Shown: positions 1 to 6,858 of the stretch, one piece after another | Position numbering within the stretch: position 1 is the first letter of the stretch | How the letters are laid out: every line of letters begins with the position of its first letter | Assembly (NCBI GenBank): GCA_944323435.1 | Contig: CALUSN010000004.1 | Coordinates: forward strand, 1 to 36,474 | Direction of reading: 5' to 3' | DNA length: 36,474 nucleotides | DNA from: Candidatus Gastranaerophilales bacterium | GTDB taxonomy: Bacteria > Cyanobacteriota > Vampirovibrionia > Gastranaerophilales > Gastranaerophilaceae | Translations under genes and position numbers: made by a program | Notes under the pieces: model-generated | Told to the model about the DNA's origin: nothing | The model's database searches: none | Seen by the model: only the letters and a program-made list of their open reading frames with translations

Positions 1-879
1 CTTAATACAGAAAATTCAGGTATCAGAAATCAGGAACAGCTTTCTTCTTATACACAAAATTCAAGAGGCGGTTATGATATAAACGGTCACTCGATTTCAC
101 AACAGAGATTTGATGTATTCAGAAAAGAAATGGAATCTATGCAAAAATCTTATATCAAAGATCTTAAGAAATTGAATCAATTCAAAGAAGCGCAGATGCG
201 CAGCTTCTCAAAACATCCTGATTCTCACAGAAGAGAATTGAATGAATACACAGATGCAACAGTACGCGCAAAATACAATACAAAAGACAAATTAAAAGCC
301 GGTATACAAAATCTAAGCAGTAAAATAGAAGATTTAACAGCAAAAATTGCAGAAGTTGAGGAGAAAATTGCACGAGCAACAAGCCCGAGAAAGATTGCAG
401 GTCTCAAAAATACACTTAATAACTTGAAGGCTCAAAAACTTGCGGCAGAAAATGAACTTGCAATTTGTAATTCCATAAAATTCAAATCATTATTCAAGAG
501 TTCAACCTGGTTAAAAAATGAATACAGTAACTATATCGGCGGAAGTAATGCGTCATTCGGAGCTTTAAGAAGTTATGCCGGAAAAGCATTGACACATCCT
601 GCAGCAGCAGTTCCGTTAACAATGGGGCAATGGGACAGAGAATATTCTATACCGATGTTCGGCTCTCTTACACAATTAACGAAAGAACAGGGAGAAGAAT
701 ACATAACCCAGCTGGAGCAGCAGATAGCTGAGTACGAAAAAACTATTGATGCTTTAAACGATATTGAGTCGGCTGAAGAATGGGAAACAATAAAAGCTCA
801 GTATGCTGCACAATTAAAAGCTCAAGAAGAAGCTCAGGCAGCAGCACAAGCAGCTCAGGAAGCTCAAGGGCAGCAATAA
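1..879 (+). CDS. Coiled-coil hypothetical protein, 5'-truncated by window edge
   Basis: The reading frame is open from base 1 to the TAA at 877-879, so the gene starts upstream of the window and 292 codons are visible. I see no ribosome binding site before the internal ATG at 130, so I treat the frame as partial. The visible protein is polar at first, then has a long heptad-like helix (about residues 95-150 of the visible part), a short Gly/Ala-rich mildly hydrophobic stretch, and a second coiled coil. It ends in an Ala/Gln/Glu-rich tail. I recognise no family. The composition suggests a structural or scaffold protein. It converges with the U32 gene, with one base between the two stops. Confidence 0.75.
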   Translation, partial: LNTENSGIRNQEQLSSYTQNSRGGYDINGHSISQQRFDVFRKEMESMQKSYIKDLKKLNQFKEAQMRSFSKHPDSHRRELNEYTDATVRAKYNTKDKLKAGIQNLSSKIEDLTAKIAEVEEKIARATSPRKIAGLKNTLNNLKAQKLAAENELAICNSIKFKSLFKSSTWLKNEYSNYIGGSNASFGALRSYAGKALTHPAAAVPLTMGQWDREYSIPMFGSLTQLTKEQGEEYITQLEQQIAEYEKTIDALNDIESAEEWETIKAQYAAQLKAQEEAQAAAQAAQEAQGQQ

Positions 880-880
880 T

Positions 881-2638
881 TTACCCCAATACTGCCATTT
901 CACACTTTGTGCAGTCAAATTTCAAGGGGTAAATTTTCCCGAATTCATCTCTTAAGACCAGCTTTTCAGAGGATTTACACATATTAAGAGCGTACTTTAT
1001 ACAGTGCTTTGTACGCATAAGTTCAACCTCGCGTAGCGGTCGGGAGCTTTCAAACGACATTTCCGTAACTTTTGTTCCGCATGATTCGTAAAACTCTTTT
1101 GCATAAGTATTATGAACATTCCCCCTGTAATCAATTTCCGGCTTATAATAAGGAACGTAGTGCATTTTTTTCTGCTCCTCACGTTTATATTCAGAAAGCC
1201 GCTTTTGCATAAGTTTATCCAGTACGCTTCGTCTTAATTCATTTATAGATGAGACCGGCATGAAAGGGATTTCAGATTCTATTTTTATATCATTTATATA
1301 AAAATCACTCTCTCCTGTTTTAGAAAACTGTTTTAGAAAATTTTCTCTCATTTTCTCGGGATTTTTTGCCGGTTCGCCATCGGGAAGCTGTACCTGAAGA
1401 GTTACATTATCTTCATCAATAAGATTTAGTATGTTATCTTTTAACAGGACTTTGACACCGATTTGACGTTTTACCGGCTGCGCCAAAAGTTTTTCAAATT
1501 CTATATCAAGATTTCTGTATATTTTATCCCCTTTTTTAAATACTGCCGGTTTATTGGGGTAAATGTATCCATTTTCAACTTTGTTTACCAGAAATCCTGT
1601 AACTCCGTCAGTTAAACCGTCCTGAGCATGGATAATTTTGTCTGTATTAATCTTTAAAGCTCCGTTTTTTATATCGACAACTTTTCCTAGAAATTCTCCT
1701 CTGGATTTTGGAGAGAGAAAATTAAAGCAATCCTTTCTTTTTTCCAGAAAGTAATCGGTAAATCCGCGGTTGAAGCTCTTTTCCGGTGCTGGCTCAAAGG
1801 GGGAAAAGCTTTTGCCGGAAGAAGATTTGTTAGAAAATTTATCCAACTCATGCCGGTAGTACGCCGTCACATTTTTCACGTAGTTAGAATCTTTAAGCCG
1901 TCCTTCAATTTTAAAAGAATAAATTCCTGCTTCTGTCATTTCTTTTAAAAGATTAGAGGCGTTAAAATCCTTTAAACACAATGCGTATACGTCTTTTGCC
2001 AGTACTTTCCCCTCTGCAGTCTCAACAGAATACTTTTTTCTGCAAGGCTGGGCGCATTCGCCTCTGTTTGCGGAACGACCGCCGATATGTTGGCTCAAAT
2101 AGCATTGACCGCTATAAGAAACACAAAGCGCCCCGTGAACAAAAGCTTCCAATTCTAAATTCGGATTTTTTTGATAAATTTTTTTTATCTGTTCTATTGA
2201 GAGTTCACGCGCAAGTACAACCCTTGAAACACCCAGATTATTAAAGAATGTGACTTTTTCGGGGTCTCTGTTGTCGCACTGGGTGCTTATATGAACAGGG
2301 ATTTTAATCTCTTCATCAATCAAACGCTTTAAAAGCCCCATATCCTGAATAATTACGGCGTCCACATTAATATTATCAAGTTCTTTTACAAGTTTGACCG
2401 CATCTTCTGTCTCTCTGTCCGTAAGAATCGTATTAACAGTAACAAAAACTTTTACCCAAAATCTATGAGCATAATTAACGACTTCTTTGATATCCTCTAT
2501 AGAATTACTGACTTTTTGCCTTGCCCCAAAAGCCGGGGCACCGATATAAATTGCATCAGCTCCGCAATCAATTGCAGCAAAGGCGATATTCTTATCTTTT
2601 GCCGGTGATAAAAGTTCAGTTTTTATATTCATTTTCAT
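881..2638 (-). CDS. Peptidase U32 family protein, RlhA-like (23S rRNA C2501 hydroxylase type)
   Basis: The protein has 585 residues. The N-terminal half is the U32 TIM-barrel-like domain, with the start motif LLSPAKD and the family signature C172-x6-C179-x15-C195-x3-C199 embedded in HGALCVSYSGQC and SANRGECAQPC. The C-terminal third carries KHCIKYALNMC and a closing KFDCTKCEM motif, as in the long U32 members that include E. coli RlhA (23S rRNA hydroxylation, prephenate-dependent). The Cys clusters probably hold an Fe-S centre. TrhP-type tRNA hydroxylases are the alternative, but the C-terminal extension favours the RlhA group. The first ATG (2638) has no Shine-Dalgarno. A TATAAT lies 8 nt before it, so the mRNA is probably leaderless. 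A second in-frame ATG is at codon 3. Confidence 0.87.
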   Translation of the reverse strand: MKMNIKTELLSPAKDKNIAFAAIDCGADAIYIGAPAFGARQKVSNSIEDIKEVVNYAHRFWVKVFVTVNTILTDRETEDAVKLVKELDNINVDAVIIQDMGLLKRLIDEEIKIPVHISTQCDNRDPEKVTFFNNLGVSRVVLARELSIEQIKKIYQKNPNLELEAFVHGALCVSYSGQCYLSQHIGGRSANRGECAQPCRKKYSVETAEGKVLAKDVYALCLKDFNASNLLKEMTEAGIYSFKIEGRLKDSNYVKNVTAYYRHELDKFSNKSSSGKSFSPFEPAPEKSFNRGFTDYFLEKRKDCFNFLSPKSRGEFLGKVVDIKNGALKINTDKIIHAQDGLTDGVTGFLVNKVENGYIYPNKPAVFKKGDKIYRNLDIEFEKLLAQPVKRQIGVKVLLKDNILNLIDEDNVTLQVQLPDGEPAKNPEKMRENFLKQFSKTGESDFYINDIKIESEIPFMPVSSINELRRSVLDKLMQKRLSEYKREEQKKMHYVPYYKPEIDYRGNVHNTYAKEFYESCGTKVTEMSFESSRPLREVELMRTKHCIKYALNMCKSSEKLVLRDEFGKIYPLKFDCTKCEMAVLG

Positions 2639-2646
2639 AAAAATAG

Positions 2647-2652
2647 ATTATA
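2647..2652 (-). promoter_or_regulatory. -10 box (TATAAT) of the U32 gene, leaderless configuration
   Basis: On the minus strand TATAAT is followed by 8 nt and then the ATG at 2638. A start point 6-8 nt after the box would fall on or within two bases of the ATG. No Shine-Dalgarno is present. It lies in the 16-nt gap after the upstream small gene. Confidence 0.5.
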
Positions 2653-2654
2653 AG

Positions 2655-2912
2655 TTATGTTGTAAAAGGCTTGTCAGGAATATTGGCGTATAACTTATTT
2701 GAAATGCATTTATCATAGGCCGACAAAAAAACATCCAGCTTCTGTTTATTTTCCTGATATTCAGCACTTGCATATTTACGTTCCAAATGTTTGTAAATTT
2801 TTGTCAACTGTTCTGATTCCGGAATTTGCAGCGTTGATATTTTATTAATGCCGGAAATATTTTTCACACCGGGTCTGTAAATATTACAATTTTCGTATTT
2901 ATTAATTTTCAT
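2655..2912 (-). CDS. Small hypothetical protein (85 aa)
   Basis: The predicted protein is a basic, mostly helical 85 residues ending in PDKPFTT, and I recognise no family. It begins MKINKYENCN and has a central amphipathic helical region rich in Lys, Glu and Tyr. The gene lies 16 nt upstream of the U32 gene on the same strand. There is no Shine-Dalgarno before the ATG. A TAATAT box lies 6 nt upstream, so this may be another leaderless transcript, though the surrounding sequence is so AT-rich that the box is ambiguous. A shared transcript with the U32 gene is possible. Codon use looks like that of its neighbours. Confidence 0.6.
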   Translation of the reverse strand: MKINKYENCNIYRPGVKNISGINKISTLQIPESEQLTKIYKHLERKYASAEYQENKQKLDVFLSAYDKCISNKLYANIPDKPFTT

Positions 2913-2963
2913 ATAAATATATTATTTAGTTTCAAAATTAATGTCAATCTATAAAAATCAGGG

Positions 2964-3434
2964 TTATTTAAAATTTTTAATATAACCCAGGACTCTTTTT
3001 GCCATAGGAGTAAGCTTTTGGTTTATATTCAGTTTTAAATTAATGCCGGATGAATTTACTTCAAACTTATTTCTTATAACCAAGCCCTTTGACATTTCCA
3101 GTGAATCTCCTTTGACGGATAATATTCTATTTCCTGCAATATCAAATTCAATTTTGGATACTTCAGAGAGATTACCTTGGTTATTGAATAAATTTTTTAT
3201 TATATTAAGCCCCTGATAAGCAGGATGTTCCGATTTCTGTGCAACCAATCTGTAAGTATCAAGTCCGTCAACAGATTCTTTTTTGTATAGTTTTAAATAT
3301 TTTATAAATGGAAATGATTTTGCATTTCCTGCATTATTAACATTAGATTTCAGACAATATTCCCCTCTAATGGATTTGAATTCTCTAAGTGTGTAAGGAC
3401 AATTCGGAGCGTCTAATTTTTGCAATTTTACCAT
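2964..3434 (-). CDS. Small hypothetical protein (156 aa)
   Basis: The protein has 156 residues with no recognised domain. The second half alternates hydrophobic and polar residues in short strands, suggesting a beta-rich fold, and it ends in a basic tail. The ATG at 3434 has a reasonable Shine-Dalgarno (AAAGGAT, about 9 nt upstream). A TACAAT -10 box lies at 3460-3465 (minus strand). Behind it is a 23-bp element almost identical to one upstream of the small gene at 34259-34690. There is a weak resemblance to that protein around HP..QGL, too short to call homology. The gene reads away from the 3736 gene. Confidence 0.65.
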   Translation of the reverse strand: MVKLQKLDAPNCPYTLREFKSIRGEYCLKSNVNNAGNAKSFPFIKYLKLYKKESVDGLDTYRLVAQKSEHPAYQGLNIIKNLFNNQGNLSEVSKIEFDIAGNRILSVKGDSLEMSKGLVIRNKFEVNSSGINLKLNINQKLTPMAKRVLGYIKNFK

Positions 3435-3467
3435 TATAAAAATCCTTTCGCTTATTGCTATTGTATT

Positions 3468-3490
3468 AAAACCTGTAAAATTATTTTTTG
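3468..3490 (-). promoter_or_regulatory. 23-bp upstream element shared with the 34690 gene
   Basis: On the plus strand this reads AAAACCTGTAAAATTA followed by TTTTTTG. It matches 34720-34742 with one mismatch in 23 bases. It lies 34 nt before the ATG of the minus-strand gene at 3434 and just upstream of its TACAAT box, so it covers the -35 and spacer region. The position suggests a promoter or operator element. Confidence 0.45.
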
Positions 3491-3668
3491 TTAAAAGTAT
3501 TACGTATAATTATTTCCGGCTTTATATTAGACTATAAGTTAAATATCAAGCTGTCAACTACTTTTTACTTCCTCCAAAACTCTATTATCCGATGTTTTAA
3601 GAGTTTAACCCCAAAAACTAAACTAACAGGTAATTTATGTTGATACATAACACCTTACAATTTCTGTA

Positions 3669-3715
3669 GGGGCTTTCAAGAAAGGTTTAAATTTACTTTT
3701 ATCTTGCTCAGCCCC
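3669..3715 (+). promoter_or_regulatory. Stem-loop in the 5' leader of the 3736 gene
   Basis: The stretch folds as GGGGCT (3669-3674) with AGCCCC (3710-3715), then a small internal loop, then CAAGA (3678-3682) with TCTTG (3702-3706), continued by a few more pairs. A TACAAT at 3656-3661 would place the transcript start at about 3667-3669, so the hairpin would be at the extreme 5' end. The Shine-Dalgarno and ATG of the next gene follow 21 nt later. There is no U-tract, so a terminator is unlikely. The rest of the 301-bp interval 3435-3735 shows only the minus-strand control region near 3434-3490. Confidence 0.5.
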
Positions 3716-3735
3716 GTCTATGGAGATATGTTGTT

Positions 3736-4047
3736 ATGGAAAAATTTCAGAATAAATATTTGGAAATAAAAAACATCAGCAAAGATATTGTGAACTGGGT
3801 AGAAGATATTGCCGAGGAAAACAACTGCAAAGTTGAACGCAAAGAGTGGAAAAGCAAATATAACAGCTATGTTGTTTATGACTATGAACCTTTTTGTTCT
3901 GAAGGTTTTGAGATAAATATTCTTCTCAGTTCATTTGATATATCATACCTTAATTTTATTAAATATCTTTACAATGAAAAACTAAGTACAATAGAATATT
4001 TGGACAATTGTATAAAGATTCCTGCCATAAAAAACTATTCACATTAG
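3736..4047 (+). CDS. Small hypothetical acidic protein (103 aa)
   Basis: The protein has 103 residues and is rich in Glu, Asn, Tyr and Ile, with a helical first third followed by short strand-like segments. It has no signal peptide, no membrane segment and no motif I can name. A GGAG about 11 nt before the ATG could serve as ribosome binding site. The leader contains the stem-loop at 3669-3715. The gene ends 47 nt before the aminotransferase, which has its own TATAAT box (4059-4064), so the two are probably transcribed separately. Confidence 0.6.
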   Translation: MEKFQNKYLEIKNISKDIVNWVEDIAEENNCKVERKEWKSKYNSYVVYDYEPFCSEGFEINILLSSFDISYLNFIKYLYNEKLSTIEYLDNCIKIPAIKNYSH

Positions 4048-4058
4048 AAAATTTGGTT

Positions 4059-4064
4059 TATAAT
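4059..4064 (+). promoter_or_regulatory. -10 box (TATAAT) of the aminotransferase gene
   Basis: A perfect TATAAT lies 30 nt before the ATG at 4095. The GAGGAG ribosome binding site falls between them, a conventional leadered arrangement. I see no good -35. Confidence 0.5.
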
Positions 4065-4094
4065 ATTCTTTAGCCAATAGCGAGGAGTATTATT

Positions 4095-5336
4095 ATGCAG
4101 GAAAAATTTAATGATTATGTACAGTCTCTTGAAACATACATAATGTTTCGTATAAAAGAAACCGTTGCAAAGATTACACCGGAATTAAAAGCAAAAGGAA
4201 GAGCGCCTATTACTTTATCAATGGGCGCGCCGACGGCAGCTCCGCCAAAGTATTTGATTGATGCCCTAAAAGCGGCTTTAGATGAGCCAGGCATACATAC
4301 ATATTCAAGTCCGAAAGGTGAAAAATACTATAGAGAAGCGGTTGCAAGAAGAATGAAAGAGCGCTTCGGAGTAGAACTCAATCCTGATACGGAAATATTT
4401 TCGCTTATCGGCTCAAAAGAAGGACTTGCAAACTTTATCAGAATTCTTATTAATCCGACAACCGTTGATGAAGATAAAGATATTATTATGGTGCCTGACC
4501 CGGGATACGCTTCATACGGCGAGATGATAAAAGTATCAGGCGGAAAAGCTTATTCTGTTCCGCTGACTCCTGAAAATAATTTTATGCCTGATATGGAGAA
4601 AGTTTGGGAAAATCTGATTAAAGAAGGATATAAACCTCAAAAAGTCAAAGCATTATTGATTAATTACCCTAACAACCCTCTCGGAGCAACTGCAACAAGA
4701 GAATATTACGGAAAGCTTGTTGATTTTTGCAAGAAACATAATCTGCTTTTGATTTCTGACGCTGCATACACTGATTTGTACTTTAAGCCGGAACTCAAAC
4801 CGATGAGCATTCTGGAAATTGAAGGTGCTAAAGATGTTGCAGTAGAATTCTTTAGCTTCTCAAAACCTTACGCAATAACCGGCTGGAGACTCGGATGGAT
4901 ATGCGGAAACGCGGATGCTGTAAAAGTTTTCGGGAAACTTAAATCAACTCTGGATTCCGGATTATTCAAGGCGCTTCAAAAAGCCTGCGCGGAAATTCTA
5001 AACTCTAAAGAAGGCGATGAATATATTAAAGAAGCCAATATAAGATTTAAAAAGAATCAGGAAATTTTTGTTAAAGGCTTAAAAGAGGAACTCGGCTGGG
5101 GTGAATTTAAGATTCCTGATGCAACATTCTACCTCTGGATTCCTATCCCTCCGAGATATAAAACTTCGGTAGAATTTACGGATGATTTAATGCACAAATC
5201 CGGCGTTGTAATGGTTCCGGGAGATGCATTCGGCAAATACGGAAAAGGCTTTTGCAGAGTTTCTGTTGTCTGCTCGGAAGACGAACTCAGAGAAGTTATC
5301 AGAAGAATGAAAGAGGATGGATTTACCTTTTTATAA
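4095..5336 (+). CDS. Class I/II PLP aminotransferase, LL-diaminopimelate aminotransferase-like
   Basis: The protein has 413 residues and is a full-length fold-type I aminotransferase. The motif LIGSKEG (about 104-110), NYPNNPLG (190-197), SDAAY (221-225) and the Schiff-base lysine K257 in SFSKPYAITGWRLG match the DapL/class I layout. Similarity is strongest to the DapL branch, which converts tetrahydrodipicolinate to LL-diaminopimelate for lysine and peptidoglycan. However, the usual GIGDPD near residue 42 is replaced by LSMGAPTA, and the usual SLSKTYNMTGW by SKPYAITGW, so substrate specificity is uncertain. The ATG at 4095 has GAGGAG 8 nt upstream. The gene stands alone and ends at a strong terminator. 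Confidence 0.87.
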   Translation: MQEKFNDYVQSLETYIMFRIKETVAKITPELKAKGRAPITLSMGAPTAAPPKYLIDALKAALDEPGIHTYSSPKGEKYYREAVARRMKERFGVELNPDTEIFSLIGSKEGLANFIRILINPTTVDEDKDIIMVPDPGYASYGEMIKVSGGKAYSVPLTPENNFMPDMEKVWENLIKEGYKPQKVKALLINYPNNPLGATATREYYGKLVDFCKKHNLLLISDAAYTDLYFKPELKPMSILEIEGAKDVAVEFFSFSKPYAITGWRLGWICGNADAVKVFGKLKSTLDSGLFKALQKACAEILNSKEGDEYIKEANIRFKKNQEIFVKGLKEELGWGEFKIPDATFYLWIPIPPRYKTSVEFTDDLMHKSGVVMVPGDAFGKYGKGFCRVSVVCSEDELREVIRRMKEDGFTFL

Positions 5337-5349
5337 TACAGTTAAAAGA

Positions 5350-5384
5350 AAACGTCCGGCTGAATGTAATTCAGCCGGACGTTT
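5350..5384. terminator. Bidirectional rho-independent terminator
   Basis: This is a perfect 16-bp stem (5350-5365 with 5369-5384) closed by a 3-nt GTA loop. A T-rich tract follows on both strands. It serves the aminotransferase on the plus strand and the convergent SEC-C gene on the minus strand. Confidence 0.92.
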
Positions 5385-5401
5385 CTAGTCTTTTTATCAC
5401 T

Positions 5402-6652
5402 TTAAACATCTTTTCCGCAGCAATTCTTATATTTTTTACCGCTTCCGCAAGGACAAGGAGAATTTCTTCCGACCTTTTCAGTAATCTCAGGTTTCTGCGG
5501 ATGTGGTTCGGAAATGTAATCAAATATCTCAGAAAATGCTTTTGAACAATATAAAATAGTTGCAGATGAATATATTCTGTTTTCCAGATATTCTGATTTA
5601 TATTTCTTGATTAACTCTTCATAAGTAAATTTTGTATCCATAATTTCATTTATAGTATCTATAAAATTCGGATATTTTGTTGAAACTCTGTCCAGAATAA
5701 TATTAGGAATAGATTCATTAGTTAAAAAATATTCAACACAGTTTTTTACATTCTCAACTTTTGTCTTATCCTCAAATATAGTACAGAATGTTTTGTAAAA
5801 AGGAATAGCATAAAGTCCGTTTTTCTCATCAAAAATTACTGCAACATCATATACTTCATTATGGGAAGAAAATCCGCCCATAGAATTTTCAAGGAAATTA
5901 GAATAATTATTGTCCAATTCTTTTACATGGAAAAACTTAAAATTAGTTATATCACACCCTTTATCTGAAAGGTCGATTTCTTCTCCTTCATTAAAAGCTC
6001 CAATTATATCATCTGCATGCTTATTAGTTGTAAGAATTATATCAGTATCAAAAGTTTTTATAAATTTTTGATACATACCAGCTATTGTGTCCTTTATCTC
6101 TTGTTCTTTATCAGGATTATCCGTATAGAGCATTTTCGGAGAGTGAACCAGCTTCATAACTGCATATCTGTATGCTTCTTCTTTTTGAGAATGAGAAAGA
6201 ACACTTGATATTTCTATAACATAGTATTCCCCGTCTAGTTCAAATATTCTTGCAGTAATATACTGTCCGGCGTATATTCCTCTAAAATTAGTCATTTTGG
6301 TAAGAGAAAGAACTGTATAAGTTTTTTCATTAATAAGATTATACAATTCAAATCCGTTTTTCAGAATCTTTTTAATTTCAAAAATTGAAGCCTGAGCATT
6401 TATAAAGCTTTCAATAACAGGATCTGTTCCTTTTTCTTCTTTAAATAATTGCAGAATTGATTTGTTATCCAGCCTGCGCTCAAAAATATACGGCAAAAAT
6501 ATTTTTTCCATTTGATTAAGCGAAATATTTTTAGCACCGATAGTTGCAAGGTATTCATAAAAATCTGCTTTTACTTTCTCATTTGATTGTGTAAAGTCAA
6601 AAATTTCTTTGACAATATTATTAATCCCGTTAATTTTATCTATTACTGTCAT
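5402..6652 (-). CDS. SEC-C metal-binding domain protein
   Basis: The protein has 416 residues. The last 23 are a textbook SEC-C zinc motif ([16 protein letters not shown], then GKDV), the module that ends SecA and many unrelated proteins. The remaining ~390 residues are acidic, mixed helix and strand, with no transmembrane segment or signal peptide, and I do not recognise a catalytic motif. The ATG at 6652 has a strong GAGGAG Shine-Dalgarno. A promoter TTGATA (6704-6709) - 17 bp - TATTCT (6681-6686) lies upstream on the minus strand. The gene is monocistronic. The function is unknown: the SEC-C tail suggests binding of protein or nucleic acid through zinc. Confidence 0.82.
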   Translation of the reverse strand: MTVIDKINGINNIVKEIFDFTQSNEKVKADFYEYLATIGAKNISLNQMEKIFLPYIFERRLDNKSILQLFKEEKGTDPVIESFINAQASIFEIKKILKNGFELYNLINEKTYTVLSLTKMTNFRGIYAGQYITARIFELDGEYYVIEISSVLSHSQKEEAYRYAVMKLVHSPKMLYTDNPDKEQEIKDTIAGMYQKFIKTFDTDIILTTNKHADDIIGAFNEGEEIDLSDKGCDITNFKFFHVKELDNNYSNFLENSMGGFSSHNEVYDVAVIFDEKNGLYAIPFYKTFCTIFEDKTKVENVKNCVEYFLTNESIPNIILDRVSTKYPNFIDTINEIMDTKFTYEELIKKYKSEYLENRIYSSATILYCSKAFSEIFDYISEPHPQKPEITEKVGRNSPCPCGSGKKYKNCCGKDV

Positions 6653-6680
6653 CGCTTTCTCCTCAAAGTCTATAATATAT

Positions 6681-6709
6681 AGAATAACTTAAGCAAATTT
6701 ATTTATCAA
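6681..6709 (-). promoter_or_regulatory. Promoter of the SEC-C gene
   Basis: On the minus strand TTGATA (6709-6704) and TATTCT (6686-6681) are separated by 17 bp, and the GAGGAG ribosome binding site follows. This is a conventional sigma-70-type promoter. The rest of the 206-bp divergent region to 6859 is AT-rich. It holds no obvious plus-strand promoter that I trust. Confidence 0.45.
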
Positions 6710-6858
6710 TCATTCTTGTTCTTAACCTGTTGGCTTAATTATAACAATTGCTTAACGAATCTTTACATTTCTTCTTATACCATGATATTAGGGCAATTTT
6801 TTGTAAGCCGATTACTTTATATATTTAGTTAGGTTTATTTTTGTAAAGGTTTATTATT

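Noticed and set aside
2964-3434. Homology between the 3434 and 34690 proteins
   Set aside because: Only short stretches (HP..QGL and a KSI near the N-terminus) agree by eye, too little to claim a family. The shared upstream DNA element is the firmer link.
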